Shown in pieces: positions 1 to 5,649 of a stretch of DNA of 8,179 nt (position 1 is its first letter; each line of letters begins with the position of its first letter). Below the pieces are notes generated by a model. That model saw only the letters and a list, made by a program, of their open reading frames with translations. It did not search any database and had not been told where the DNA came from. Position numbers and translations under genes: made by a program. The stretch comes from Synechococcales cyanobacterium PMM_0073 (GTDB taxonomy: Bacteria > Cyanobacteriota > Cyanobacteriia > Elainellales > Elainellaceae), in assembly GCA_949127695.1 (NCBI GenBank), contig CASBQH010000390.1, forward strand, positions 1 to 8,179. Direction: 5' to 3'.

Positions 1-2
1 AT

Positions 3-65
3 CGCGAGCTGCTGGCAAAAGGCGTGGCGCGCGGAGTTCTGCACTACATTACCGAGAATTTTTAG
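3..65 (+). CDS. C-terminal end of a gene cut by the window edge, possibly N-acetylmuramoyl-L-alanine amidase
   Basis: This open frame enters from the left edge and stops at the TAG at 63-65, leaving only 20 residues. The tail has a short amphipathic pattern (LLAKGVARGVLHYI) ending in ENF. The final helix of Amidase_3 type cell-wall amidases often reads like 'AIARGILxYL', so I infer a peptidoglycan amidase C-terminus. Twenty residues are too few to be sure, and any protein ending in such a helix would fit. The frame is favoured because it uses ordinary codons right up to the stop, and because a weak terminator-like hairpin lies about 135 bases downstream with no gene between. Confidence 0.4.
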   Translation, partial: RELLAKGVARGVLHYITENF

Positions 66-131
66 TCTCATTGACAGGGTCATCTCAGTGCTACTCACTC
101 CATCAGCGGGATGAGGCGCACTTCCTGCCTG

Positions 132-154
132 CGGCTTAAACTAAAAATAAGCCG
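132..154. repeat. Inverted repeat, 7-bp arms
   Basis: The perfect arms CGGCTTA (132-138) and TAAGCCG (148-154) flank a nine-base A-rich loop. Neither strand has a T-run after the stem, so it is not a classic intrinsic terminator. It lies in the gap between the upstream partial gene and the pentapeptide-repeat gene. It could be a processed 3' end or a protein site, and chance is also possible. Confidence 0.35.
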
Positions 155-198
155 AAAGCAAGCGAGTCCGGTTCAACTGACTAAGCCCATAGCTTGAA

Positions 199-231
199 CA
201 GATCCCTTCAGCAGATCTGAAATCTTTTTTT
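199..231 (+). terminator. Weak intrinsic-terminator-like hairpin with T7
   Basis: The perfect 6-bp arms CAGATC (199-204) and GATCTG (214-219) enclose nine bases and are followed, after five bases, by seven Ts at 225-231. The stem is short and only half G+C, and the T-run is displaced, so termination would be inefficient. It would serve the gene ending at 65. The rest of the 66-324 gap shows no gene or clear promoter to me. Confidence 0.35.
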
Positions 232-311
232 ATTTGAAGATTGCTGGAATCCCGCTGTCGGCTGCTGTAGTTAGCCAGATGAGAGGCTTTGACCGCATCT
301 GCAAGCCATCT

Positions 312-318
312 AGAGGGA
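312..318 (+). promoter_or_regulatory. Shine-Dalgarno site that fixes the pentapeptide gene start
   Basis: AGAGGGA ends six bases before the ATG at 325. This supports that start over the in-frame ATG at 289, which would put 12 extra residues in front of an otherwise normal signal peptide. Confidence 0.7.
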
Positions 319-324
319 CAAACC

Positions 325-750
325 ATGAAATTTCACATCTTTGCCTTAGCCAGTTTAATGCCAATGCTGCTGGCTGTTCCGGCGCAAGCTGGCCAAATTG
401 AGCAGCAGCAGCTGATTGAGACGCGAGCCTGCGCGGGCTGCGACCTGAGTGGCTCAGATCTCAGCAACCTGCATTTGATTGGCGCAGACCTGCGAAATGC
501 CGATCTGCGGGACGCGGATTTGAGCGGCGTCAATTTAGAAGGGGCTGATTTGACGGGCGCAGACTTGACCGGGGCAAATCTGACGGATGCCTTTTTGACC
601 AACGCTATTTTAAATGACGCTAACTTAACCGAAGTTAATCTGACGCGCGCCAAAATTTATTTTGCTGATGTGTCAGGGGCAACCATGGAGGCGCTTAACC
701 TAACTGACGCTGAGATTTACGGCACTGGCATTAGCGTTGGCGGCGAGTGA
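325..750 (+). CDS. Secreted or thylakoid-lumen pentapeptide-repeat protein
   Basis: The protein has 141 residues. Residues 1-22 form a signal peptide: one Lys, a hydrophobic core, then the AQA motif, with likely cleavage between A22 and G23. After a short Gln-rich linker comes a CxxC pair (C36, C39) and then about 19 unbroken pentapeptides (39-133) of the A(D/N)LxX type, such as GADLTGADLTGANL. These fold as a right-handed quadrilateral beta-helix in known family members. The CxxC capping the helix start is common in cyanobacterial and plastid luminal relatives and could form a disulfide. Export to periplasm or thylakoid lumen is inferred from the signal peptide. The biochemical role is unknown for most of the family. 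The gene stands alone, with a good ribosome site at 312-318. The last repeats (AKIYF, ADVSG, ATMEA) are more degenerate, as expected at the C-terminal end of the solenoid. Confidence 0.9.
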   Translation: MKFHIFALASLMPMLLAVPAQAGQIEQQQLIETRACAGCDLSGSDLSNLHLIGADLRNADLRDADLSGVNLEGADLTGADLTGANLTDAFLTNAILNDANLTEVNLTRAKIYFADVSGATMEALNLTDAEIYGTGISVGGE

Positions 751-808
751 GCGCTGGCCGAGCAACACAGTTTGCCAAATCCACTTCGAGCTATGATAGC
801 CTTGATCT

Positions 809-820
809 GATAAATTTATC
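809..820. promoter_or_regulatory. 12-bp perfect palindrome GATAAATTTATC upstream of the Crp gene
   Basis: This self-complementary 12-mer is centred about 120 bases before the ATG of the Crp-family gene, in the 186-base gap after the pentapeptide gene. An AT-rich perfect palindrome is a plausible dimer-binding operator, but it does not match the TGTGA-N6-TCACA Crp consensus. Chance occurrence cannot be excluded. Confidence 0.3.
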
Positions 821-849
821 TAACTAAGGGAAAATCGGCTACGCGATCC

Positions 850-883
850 AGCTATGTTTAAGCTATTGGTTTAGGCTATTGTG
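850..883 (+). repeat. Three near-tandem GCTAT(T) units upstream of the Crp gene
   Basis: The units AGCTATGTTTA (850-860), AGCTATTGGTTTA (861-873) and GGCTATTGTG (874-883) sit head to tail. The GCTAT cores start at 851, 862 and 875, about one helical turn apart. They end some 50 bases before the start codon, where promoter elements are expected. They may be stacked binding sites or the product of replication slippage. Confidence 0.4.
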
Positions 884-936
884 CTGTTACGTAGCTCGCC
901 TTTTCCAGCTCTGCACTCTCACAACCGCATGGTTCC

Positions 937-1638
937 ATGCTCGACCGGCAAAACTCTCGTGAGCCTAAAGAATCAGCTCTGATTCGCTCCAATACTTTTT
1001 TTGATGGCCTGCCGGAAGCGAGCATTGAGCAGGCTCTGTCGCATGTGGTGGTGCGAAATCATCCGGCCAATCAGATGCTGCTGCTCGAAAATGACTGGGG
1101 CGGTTCGGTCTACTTTGTCCTGGAAGGCTGGGTGAAGATTCGTACTTATAACCTAGATGGTAAAGAAGTAACGCTGAATATCTTGGGCAAGGGCGAGCTA
1201 TTTGGCGAGATGGCTGCGCTAGACGAAGTGCCGCGCTCCACGGATGTGATTACGCTAGTGCCGACAATGATTGGCAATATGCCCGCCCAAGACTTTGTGC
1301 AGCTGCTGCATAGCGAGCCGAAGTCGGGCGTGCGGCTGGCGCAGCTGATGGCGCGGCGGCTGCGTCAGGTGAACCGAAGGCTGCGGCTGCGCGAATCAGA
1401 CAGCGTCTCGCGCGTGGCTGATATTTTGCTATTTTTGGCGGAAGGGCAGGGGAAAACCGGCAAGCAAGGCATTGAAATTCCTAATTTGCCGCACCGAGAG
1501 CTGAGCAGCCTCAGCGGCTTGGCGCGCGAAACTGTGACTCGCGTCCTCAGCAAGCTAGAAAAGAAAGGGCTGATTCAGCGCGAGCGCGACCTGCTCTGCA
1601 TTCCTGACGCAGAGGCCCTAGAGCGCACGCTGATGTAA
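937..1638 (+). CDS. Crp/Fnr-family transcription regulator
   Basis: The protein has 233 residues, normal for the family. The N-terminal cyclic-nucleotide-binding beta-roll spans roughly 20-120. It includes GELFGEMAALDEVPRST (86-102), which matches the cAMP phosphate-binding signature: G90, E91, R100 and S101 stand where E. coli Crp has G71, E72, R82 and S83. A long dimerisation helix follows (about 130-155, rich in Arg and Leu). The C-terminal winged helix-turn-helix is at about 187-214 (RELSSLSGLARETVTRVLSK), with recognition-helix residues RETVTR. There is no Fnr-type N-terminal cysteine cluster. The protein probably binds DNA as a dimer and may respond to cAMP. Cyanobacterial relatives include the SyCRP1/AnCrpA group, but I cannot say it is the orthologue. 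The start has no clear Shine-Dalgarno site. Its 3' end overlaps the opposing gene by 21 bases. Confidence 0.9.
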   Translation: MLDRQNSREPKESALIRSNTFFDGLPEASIEQALSHVVVRNHPANQMLLLENDWGGSVYFVLEGWVKIRTYNLDGKEVTLNILGKGELFGEMAALDEVPRSTDVITLVPTMIGNMPAQDFVQLLHSEPKSGVRLAQLMARRLRQVNRRLRLRESDSVSRVADILLFLAEGQGKTGKQGIEIPNLPHRELSSLSGLARETVTRVLSKLEKKGLIQRERDLLCIPDAEALERTLM

Positions 1639-2118
1639 TGATGCTGGGCGCTGTCGATATAGATCATGGTACTCTTTGCAAAGACTCTCGACAGAGGCAA
1701 CCGTGACCGCTTGCTCAAATGAGGCCGGAAAGCGCTGGTCAGCCTGGATTTGGGTCAATTCTGTGATCGTGCCGCCATCTTTAAAAAATAGGCAAATAGT
1801 TTGGCCATAAGCTTCAACTGCGTCTGGGTCGAGCTTCTGGCTGTAGCGTAGCGTTTCGGGGTTAGCTGCCGCCCGAAACCGTTGCCAAAACAGCGATGGC
1901 TCATGCCAAGCCCAGTTGCGCTGCTGCTGACAGTAAGGCTGAAGCGAGACCAGTTCGCCTGACGCATCCAGCGCTAGATGTCCAGACAGATTGTATAGCC
2001 AGCAGACGCCTGCCGTACCCAGCTCAAAGACCGGTGGCGCAGCTGGCTCAGGCTGTGCGGCCAGCGCCTGAGTAGGAAAGAGCAAAGCAATCGACAGTAA
2101 AGCAAAGCATTTGAGCAT
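1618..2118 (-). CDS. Small secreted protein with a DUF732-like C-terminal region, function unknown
   Basis: The protein has 166 residues. Residues 1-20 are a clear signal peptide (MLKCFALLSIALLFPTQALA), with cleavage near A20-A21. The mature part has four cysteines: two in the first half (GVCWLYNL and LQPYCQQQ) and two in the second (YGQTICLFFKDGGTI and VESLCKEYHDLY). The second half, residues about 100-155, has the pattern 'G..iC.....G.......F......A....C..Y' of DUF732, a small helical secreted domain best known from actinobacteria. This is resemblance by eye, not a search result. Paired cysteines suggest disulfides outside the cytoplasm. Its last seven codons overlap the end of the Crp-family gene. 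No Shine-Dalgarno site precedes the ATG, and the upstream neighbour is the divergent Nudix gene 54 bases away. Confidence 0.75.
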   Translation of the reverse strand: MLKCFALLSIALLFPTQALAAQPEPAAPPVFELGTAGVCWLYNLSGHLALDASGELVSLQPYCQQQRNWAWHEPSLFWQRFRAAANPETLRYSQKLDPDAVEAYGQTICLFFKDGGTITELTQIQADQRFPASFEQAVTVASVESLCKEYHDLYRQRPASLHQRAL

Positions 2119-2132
2119 AGTTTTAGCGTACC

Positions 2133-2146
2133 GTAATGAGCTGTAC
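2133..2146. promoter_or_regulatory. Sequence match to the NtcA box GTA-N8-TAC
   Basis: GTAATGAGCTGTAC matches the core of the cyanobacterial nitrogen regulator site exactly. It lies in the 54-base space between two divergent genes. An activating NtcA box is normally centred near -41 with a -10 box about 22 bases downstream. Here that would put the -10 on the start codons of either gene, so activation is unlikely. About two chance matches to this core are expected in 8 kb. Confidence 0.2.
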
Positions 2147-2172
2147 TGCTATCAGCTTGATCCCCAAAATCT

Positions 2173-2640
2173 ATGCAACATCGAATTCGAGCGGCGGCGC
2201 TAATTACCCAGGGTGACGCTATTTTGCTCGTCTGCCACAAAACACCCGCCACAGGCGCACTCTGGTGGATTCCACTGGGCGGCAAGCTAGAGAGCTATGA
2301 CCAGACGCTGTTTGACTGCGCGGCGCGTGAAACCTTGGAAGAAACTGGGTTGTCGGTGACATGCAGCCGGATTGCCTATGTGCGAGAATGCCGCGACATG
2401 CAGTTAGGCATTCAACATCTGGAGCTGTTTTTGCTGGCCGACTCTTATGCTGGCGAAATTACGCTGGCGCATCAGCCAATGGACGCTCCAGATACTGAGA
2501 TGATTCAAGAGAGCCGCTGGATTACTAAAGCCGAGCTGCCCTCACTGCGGGTCTATCCAGAGATCTTGCAGCAGCAGTTTTGGCATGACTTAGCAGCAGG
2601 CTTTCCAGCCACCCAATATTTGGGCTGCCATGATATTTGA
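2173..2640 (+). CDS. Nudix hydrolase
   Basis: The protein has 155 residues, one Nudix domain. The Nudix box lies at about 36-60. Its catalytic helix CAARETLEETGL (49-60) carries R52, E53, E56 and E57, the residues that bind Mg2+ in the family. Two departures are visible: the usual first Glu of G-x5-E-x7-RE is Q44, and the loop from G37 to the helix is one residue longer than the consensus. The core metal ligands are intact, so it should hydrolyse some nucleoside-diphosphate-linked substrate. The WWIPLGG approach (31-37) is typical of MutT-like and ADP-ribose-type Nudix proteins, but the substrate cannot be read from the sequence. It converges on the cupin gene with a 9-base gap. No Shine-Dalgarno site precedes the ATG. 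Confidence 0.88.
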   Translation: MQHRIRAAALITQGDAILLVCHKTPATGALWWIPLGGKLESYDQTLFDCAARETLEETGLSVTCSRIAYVRECRDMQLGIQHLELFLLADSYAGEITLAHQPMDAPDTEMIQESRWITKAELPSLRVYPEILQQQFWHDLAAGFPATQYLGCHDI

Positions 2641-2649
2641 CAGCCTAGA

Positions 2650-3009
2650 CTAAGCCTCAGAGCTGTTCTGAACTATTACCCGCAGGCCAAAATAAGTGAG
2701 TACCAGCTCGTCGTCCCCGGTATTTTGCACCTCATGCTGCTCGTCGGCTTCGACCGCAATGCAGACACCGGGCAGCAGCGGATAGGCTTGATCGTTAATG
2801 ATGATCAAGCCTTTGCCTGCCTCGACAAAAAAGACTTCGCACATATCCGAGTGAGCATGGGCGGCAGCAGTTTGACCGGGCGCAAACCGCGCCTGCGAAA
2901 AGTTAGTCAAATGGGGTAAATCGCCCAACCGCAGCATCACCTTTTTTTTGATTGCTGGATTATGAGAGACTGGTTCTTCAGGCAGAGTCGTAAGTGCAGT
3001 CTGTTTCAT
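2650..3009 (-). CDS. Small single-domain cupin protein
   Basis: The protein has 119 residues. Cupin motif 1 is visible as G45-x5-H51-x-H53-x4-E58-x6-G65, and motif 2 around G81 to H92 and N96 (LPGVCIAVEADEQHEVQN). H51, H53, E58 and H92 would form the standard four-ligand metal site of the cupin barrel, so metal binding is likely. Known small cupins include sugar isomerases, dioxygenases and sensor domains; nothing here selects one. The N-terminal 25 residues are polar and probably an extension before the barrel. There is no signal peptide, so it is cytoplasmic. It faces the Nudix gene at its 3' end and is divergent from metF at its 5' end, with 245 bases between the starts. A weak TAAGAG precedes the ATG. 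Confidence 0.85.
   Translation of the reverse strand: MKQTALTTLPEEPVSHNPAIKKKVMLRLGDLPHLTNFSQARFAPGQTAAAHAHSDMCEVFFVEAGKGLIIINDQAYPLLPGVCIAVEADEQHEVQNTGDDELVLTYFGLRVIVQNSSEA
2784..2812. repeat. 29-bp inverted repeat with perfect 10-bp arms inside the cupin gene
   Basis: AGGCTTGATC (2784-2793) and GATCAAGCCT (2803-2812) are perfect complements separated by nine bases. On the minus strand they encode about residues 66-75 of the cupin (GLIIINDQAY), ahead of motif 2. No T-run follows the stem on either strand, so it is not an intrinsic terminator. It would form a strong hairpin in the cupin mRNA or in any read-through antisense RNA from the Nudix side. Confidence 0.75.
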
Positions 3010-3161
3010 CGCTCTTAATTGAGTAAATCTGAAGCTCTCGGTGCGGCTGGAGCCTCTGGTAAATTAAAGCCGACGGCAAGCCGAAGCGCAACCTCAGCGC
3101 TGCCGATGAGTCAAAAAAACGCAGAACCTTGAGCAATTCAACAAGATCAAGCACTTTAGCC

Positions 3162-3173
3162 GCCAAATTTGGC
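3162..3173. promoter_or_regulatory. 12-bp perfect palindrome GCCAAATTTGGC before the metF promoter
   Basis: This perfect palindrome ends six bases upstream of the candidate -35 box at 3179, where an activator dimer would bind. It sits in the 245-base divergent region between the cupin gene and metF, so it could serve either gene. The regulator is unknown. Confidence 0.35.
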
Positions 3174-3178
3174 AGATC

Positions 3179-3206
3179 TTGCTAGGCTGCGAAAATCAGC
3201 TTTAAT
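3179..3206 (+). promoter_or_regulatory. Candidate sigma-70 type promoter for metF
   Basis: TTGCTA (3179-3184) and TTTAAT (3201-3206) match the -35 and -10 consensus at four and five of six positions, with a 16-base spacer. Transcription would begin near 3213, at the first tandem-repeat unit, giving a leader of about 40 bases before the metF ATG. Confidence 0.45.
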
Positions 3207-3211
3207 GCCCG

Positions 3212-3241
3212 CTCAAACTGCCCCTCAAACTGCCCTCAAAC
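3212..3241 (+). repeat. Tandem repeat CTCAAACTGCC(C) in the metF leader
   Basis: There are two full units, CTCAAACTGCCC (3212-3223) and CTCAAACTGCC (3224-3234), and a partial third, CTCAAAC (3235-3241). They end 13 bases before the metF ATG and occupy most of the predicted 5' leader, so copy-number change could alter translation. Unit lengths of 12 and 11 differ by one C, as slippage would produce. Confidence 0.6.
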
Positions 3242-3254
3242 ATAGAGCCTTGCC

Positions 3255-4184
3255 ATGTCTCACCGTGTTTTTCCACCTGATTTGTCCCCGCCTGCTACCA
3301 GTCGCTTTCGACAGGCGATTCAGAATCAGGAGTTTTTGATCACCGCAGAAGTAATGCCTCCCAAGGGGGGCAACCCAGCCCATATGCTGGAGATGGCGGC
3401 GCTGCTGCAAGGGCGTGTCCATGCCATTAATATCACTGACGGCAGCCGTGCCGTGCTGCGAATGTCATCACTGGCAGCTTCTGTGCTGCTCAAACAACAG
3501 GGGCTAGAGCCAATTTGCCAGATGGCCTGCCGGGATCGCAATGCAATTGGCCTCCAGGCTGACCTGATGGGGGCGCAGGCTTTGGGCATCCAAAATATTT
3601 TGGCGCTGACAGGCGACCCAATTAAAGCGGGCGATCATCCCACGGCGCGCAGCGTCTTTGAGCTAGAGTCAGTGCGGCTGCTGCGGCTGGTTGCCAAACT
3701 GAACAATGGTCTTGACTTCAATGACAAGCCGCTGCCCGACGGCGCAACCTCGCTGCTGGTGGGCGGCGCGATTGATCCACAGTGCAAGAGCTGGTCAGGA
3801 TTACAGCGGCGGTTTGAGCGCAAGCTAGAAGCCGGGGCGCAGTTTTTCCAAAGCCAGCTAATTTCTGACTTTGAGCGGCTAGAAAAATTCATGGATCAAA
3901 TTGCGGCGGGCAGCGGCAAGCCGATTTTGGCAGGTATTTTTCTGCTCAAATCGGCCAAAAACGCTCAGTTTATTAACCGCAACGTGCCGGGGGTCGAAAT
4001 TCCGCAGGCCATTATCGACCGGCTAGAGGCTGCGGCCAACCCGCTGGACGAAGGTGTCCAAATTGCGGCTGAGCAGGTGCAGATGGCGCGGCAGCTCTGT
4101 CAGGGCGTGCATTTGATGGCGGTGAAGCGGGAAGATCTGATTCCGCAAATTTTAGATCGGGCGGGCGTCGCGGCGGTTGCTTAA
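3255..4184 (+). CDS. metF: 5,10-methylenetetrahydrofolate reductase (MTHFR)
   Basis: The protein has 309 residues, the usual size of a bacterial MTHFR. It reduces 5,10-methylene-THF to 5-methyl-THF with an FAD cofactor, supplying the methyl group for methionine synthase. The TIM-barrel landmarks run in order: TAEVMPPKGG (30-39), where E32 matches the catalytic Glu28 of E. coli MetF; INITDGSR (58-65); CRDRN (92-96); the flavin-contacting LALTGDP (116-122), where D121 matches Asp120; and GAQFFQSQ (194-201). The C-terminal GVHLMAV (284-290) corresponds to the usual GxHxxT-like strand. The CRDRNAIGLQADLMGA and FELESVRLL stretches resemble the MTHFR half of YitJ-like proteins and acetogen MetF more than E. 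coli MetF. The homocysteine methyltransferase half is absent. It has no partner in the window and is followed after 141 bases by a strong terminator. Confidence 0.85.
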   Translation: MSHRVFPPDLSPPATSRFRQAIQNQEFLITAEVMPPKGGNPAHMLEMAALLQGRVHAINITDGSRAVLRMSSLAASVLLKQQGLEPICQMACRDRNAIGLQADLMGAQALGIQNILALTGDPIKAGDHPTARSVFELESVRLLRLVAKLNNGLDFNDKPLPDGATSLLVGGAIDPQCKSWSGLQRRFERKLEAGAQFFQSQLISDFERLEKFMDQIAAGSGKPILAGIFLLKSAKNAQFINRNVPGVEIPQAIIDRLEAAANPLDEGVQIAAEQVQMARQLCQGVHLMAVKREDLIPQILDRAGVAAVA

Positions 4185-4265
4185 GCCAGTCCAAGTTGGC
4201 GGTATTGTTCGATACTGGTGTGGCTTCATCTTAGCTTCATTAACTAATGATGGGTGTCACCCCCC

Positions 4266-4294
4266 TTGTAAACTTTTTACCTGATTGCGATTAT
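4266..4294 (+). promoter_or_regulatory. Weak candidate promoter inside the metF downstream gap
   Basis: TTGTAA (4266-4271) and GATTAT (4289-4294) are spaced by 17 bases and match the consensus at four of six positions each. If used, transcription would start near 4302, giving a short RNA ending at the terminator at 4358. The evidence is only the motif match. Confidence 0.25.
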
Positions 4295-4301
4295 TAGTCC
4301 T

Positions 4302-4358
4302 AGTGACGATTTTCAGGAACTCCAGCCCTCAAGCAAGTTTTGTTTGAGGGTTTTTTTT
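4302..4358 (+). ncRNA. Possible small RNA of about 57 nt ending in an intrinsic terminator
   Basis: Between a weak promoter-like pair and the strong terminator lies a short stretch with an unpaired-looking pyrimidine-rich segment (GGAACTCCAGCC, 4317-4328) just before the terminator stem. That size and layout is typical of cyanobacterial Yfr-type RNAs, but I do not see the Yfr1 core ACTCCTCACAC. The simpler reading is that this is the 3' end of the metF mRNA. The coordinates are inferred, not observed. Confidence 0.2.
4326..4358 (+). terminator. Strong intrinsic terminator
   Basis: The 11-base arms CCCTCAAGCAA (4326-4336) and TTGTTTGAGGG (4340-4350) pair with one G-U wobble around a three-base loop. 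Eight Ts follow (4351-4358). It is oriented to end plus-strand transcripts from metF or from a small RNA in the gap. It does not work for the minus-strand ispD, which lacks a T-run on its side. The remaining gap (4359-4535) shows only a short CTGCC/GGCAG hairpin at 4470-4487 and no gene. Confidence 0.9.
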
Positions 4359-4535
4359 ATGCTTGAGATCCTCTAGCAACCAAGGCTTCAGGTTTGATAT
4401 CAGCAGTGATCTAATGTGTCGCTTAAAATCAGCCCTAGATGATATCACGGATAGTTTTGCTCAGATTCACTGCCAGAACTGGGGCAGATAATCAATCCTA
4501 GTCAATTTCTCGTAGAAGCGAGTTGGTTGGCAGAT

Positions 4536-5216
4536 CTAGCGATGCTTCAGGATAAACTCAGCCAGGGTGAGATCAAGCGGGGTGGTTACTTTCAGGTTGG
4601 TTTCTTCGCCGGGGACTAAGCGCACGGGCAGTCCAGATTTTTCAAACAAGGCCGCATCGTCTGTGACTTCCCAGCCGTTTTGCTGTCCCTGCTGATGGCA
4701 TTGCCGCAGACTGGCTAATTCAAATCCTTGCGGCGTCTGCGCCGCCCAGAGCTGACTGCGCTCAGGCGTGCTGGCGACTAGGCCATCAGCTCCAGCGAGC
4801 TTAATCGTGTCTTTGACTGGAACTGCCGCCACTAGCCCCAGGCAGTCTTGCAGCGCCGCCGCACAGCGGTCAAACAGATCCGGCGTAGCCAGACAGCGGG
4901 CTCCATCGTGAATCAAAACTCGCTCAGCCGCCGCAGGCAGCTCTTGCAGCCCGCAGTAGACCGACGCCTGCCGCGTTGCGCCACCCTGAATCAGCGCGAC
5001 TGGCTTGGAGAGCGCTAGCTCTGCCAGAATTTGCTTAAACTCCGGCCAGTCATGGGGCTGTCCGATCACGCCAATCCACTCCACTGCCGCCGACTGAGCT
5101 GCCGCCCGAAGCGTCCAGGCAATTACCGGCTCGCCCAGTAGCGGCAGCAAGAGCTTGTTGCGGTCGCTGCCCATCCGGCGACCTGAGCCTGCTGCGGGAA
5201 TTAAAAGATGTACCAC
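4536..5216 (-). CDS. ispD: 2-C-methyl-D-erythritol 4-phosphate cytidylyltransferase
   Basis: The protein has 226 residues, standard for IspD. It joins CTP and MEP to form CDP-methylerythritol in the MEP isoprenoid pathway, which supplies carotenoids, phytol and quinone tails. The CTP-binding loop is [20 protein letters not shown] (6-25), with R14 and K21 at the positions of E. coli R20 and K27. Then come [14 protein letters not shown] (77-90), the metal-site VLIHDGAR (100-107) with D104 and R107, VPVKDTIK (132-139), the T-x-R segment with R152, QTPQGF (160-165), TDDAALFE (185-192) and [10 protein letters not shown] (207-216) with K209. The start is a GTG (5214-5216) with GAGG four bases upstream, and an in-frame TAG lies just before it, so no ATG alternative exists upstream. 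The gene upstream on the same strand ends 47 bases before it, so co-transcription is likely. Confidence 0.95.
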   Translation of the reverse strand: MVHLLIPAAGSGRRMGSDRNKLLLPLLGEPVIAWTLRAAAQSAAVEWIGVIGQPHDWPEFKQILAELALSKPVALIQGGATRQASVYCGLQELPAAAERVLIHDGARCLATPDLFDRCAAALQDCLGLVAAVPVKDTIKLAGADGLVASTPERSQLWAAQTPQGFELASLRQCHQQGQQNGWEVTDDAALFEKSGLPVRLVPGEETNLKVTTPLDLTLAEFILKHR

Positions 5217-5263
5217 GGAACCTCGCTTTGCTTTAGCCTACTGACCTGGCTCATTGCCCCAGC

Positions 5264-5632
5264 TCATTGACCCACGCCCGCCGGAACTTTTTGGGAAATC
5301 CGGTTTCGCAGCTCGGCCATCAGGTCTTGATTGGAGCGATGGGCTTCCCAGTTGCCAGAGATGCGGTCAATCTTCCAGCTGCCTGACATGGAGTTGGCAT
5401 CTTCGGAAATAGTGCCAGCATATTCAACTGGAGCCGATGAGGAGGTGAGATAGCGCTTGGTAAAGCGAATGCTACGGCCTACCACCTCGCCGCTGATCCG
5501 CGCTTCACCCAGCGGATTGTCATCTAGAATGCTGCCGCTGAGGCTATTACCGCCCACCACTAAGGTGGCCTCAAATCGCGTTGGGCTGTCGTTTTGCCAG
5601 TAGGTGCCAAGCCAGTTGCCGCTGATATCCAT
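5264..5632 (-). CDS. Conserved-looking beta-rich hypothetical protein
   Basis: The protein has 122 residues from the ATG at 5630-5632. I cannot assign a function. It begins MDISGNWLGTYWQ and repeats a short theme: ISGNW at 3-7 and SGNWEA near 92-97, with GNSLSGSI and SGSWKI between. Alternating polar and hydrophobic residues predict many antiparallel strands, as in small beta-barrel or lipocalin-like proteins with a 'G.W.G.Y' opening. There is no signal peptide and no cysteine. An in-frame ATG 81 bases upstream (5713) would add 27 residues (HTRQHTEAAHKG-type), encoded by a tandem repeat whose 12- and 13-base units do not keep frame. A good AGAGGA ribosome site favours the shorter form. It lies just upstream of ispD on the same strand. 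Confidence 0.75.
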   Translation of the reverse strand: MDISGNWLGTYWQNDSPTRFEATLVVGGNSLSGSILDDNPLGEARISGEVVGRSIRFTKRYLTSSSAPVEYAGTISEDANSMSGSWKIDRISGNWEAHRSNQDLMAELRNRISQKVPAGVGQ

Positions 5633-5640
5633 GCTGTTTA

Positions 5641-5646
5641 TCCTCT
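5641..5646 (-). promoter_or_regulatory. Shine-Dalgarno site that decides the hypothetical gene's start
   Basis: On the minus strand this reads AGAGGA, eight bases before the ATG at 5632. It is the best ribosome site in the window after the one at 312-318. It supports the 122-residue form over the 149-residue one. Confidence 0.7.
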
Positions 5647-5649
5647 GCG

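Noticed and set aside
141..326. A 61-codon minus-strand frame in the first gap
   Set aside because: It has no family features or ribosome site, and its start overlaps the pentapeptide gene start on the other strand.
333..653. A 106-codon minus-strand open frame with a regular Ser/Ala/Lys/Arg repeat
   Set aside because: It is the antisense shadow of the pentapeptide repeats; the 15-base periodicity keeps the opposite frame free of stops. It has no ribosome site and its repeat mirrors the plus-strand one.
2978..3166. A 62-codon minus-strand frame upstream of and overlapping the cupin start
   Set aside because: It overlaps the cupin gene in another frame, has no recognisable motif or ribosome site, and covers likely promoter DNA.
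3010..3254. A SAM or other riboswitch ahead of metF
   Set aside because: The predicted leader is about 40 bases and mostly tandem repeat, too short and without the helices of a known methionine-related riboswitch.
4268..4280. Apparent NtcA box GTA...TAC after metF
   Set aside because: The spacer is seven bases, not eight, so it does not match the consensus.
4240..4358. Yfr1 small RNA
   Set aside because: The size fits, but the conserved ACTCCTCACAC core is absent.
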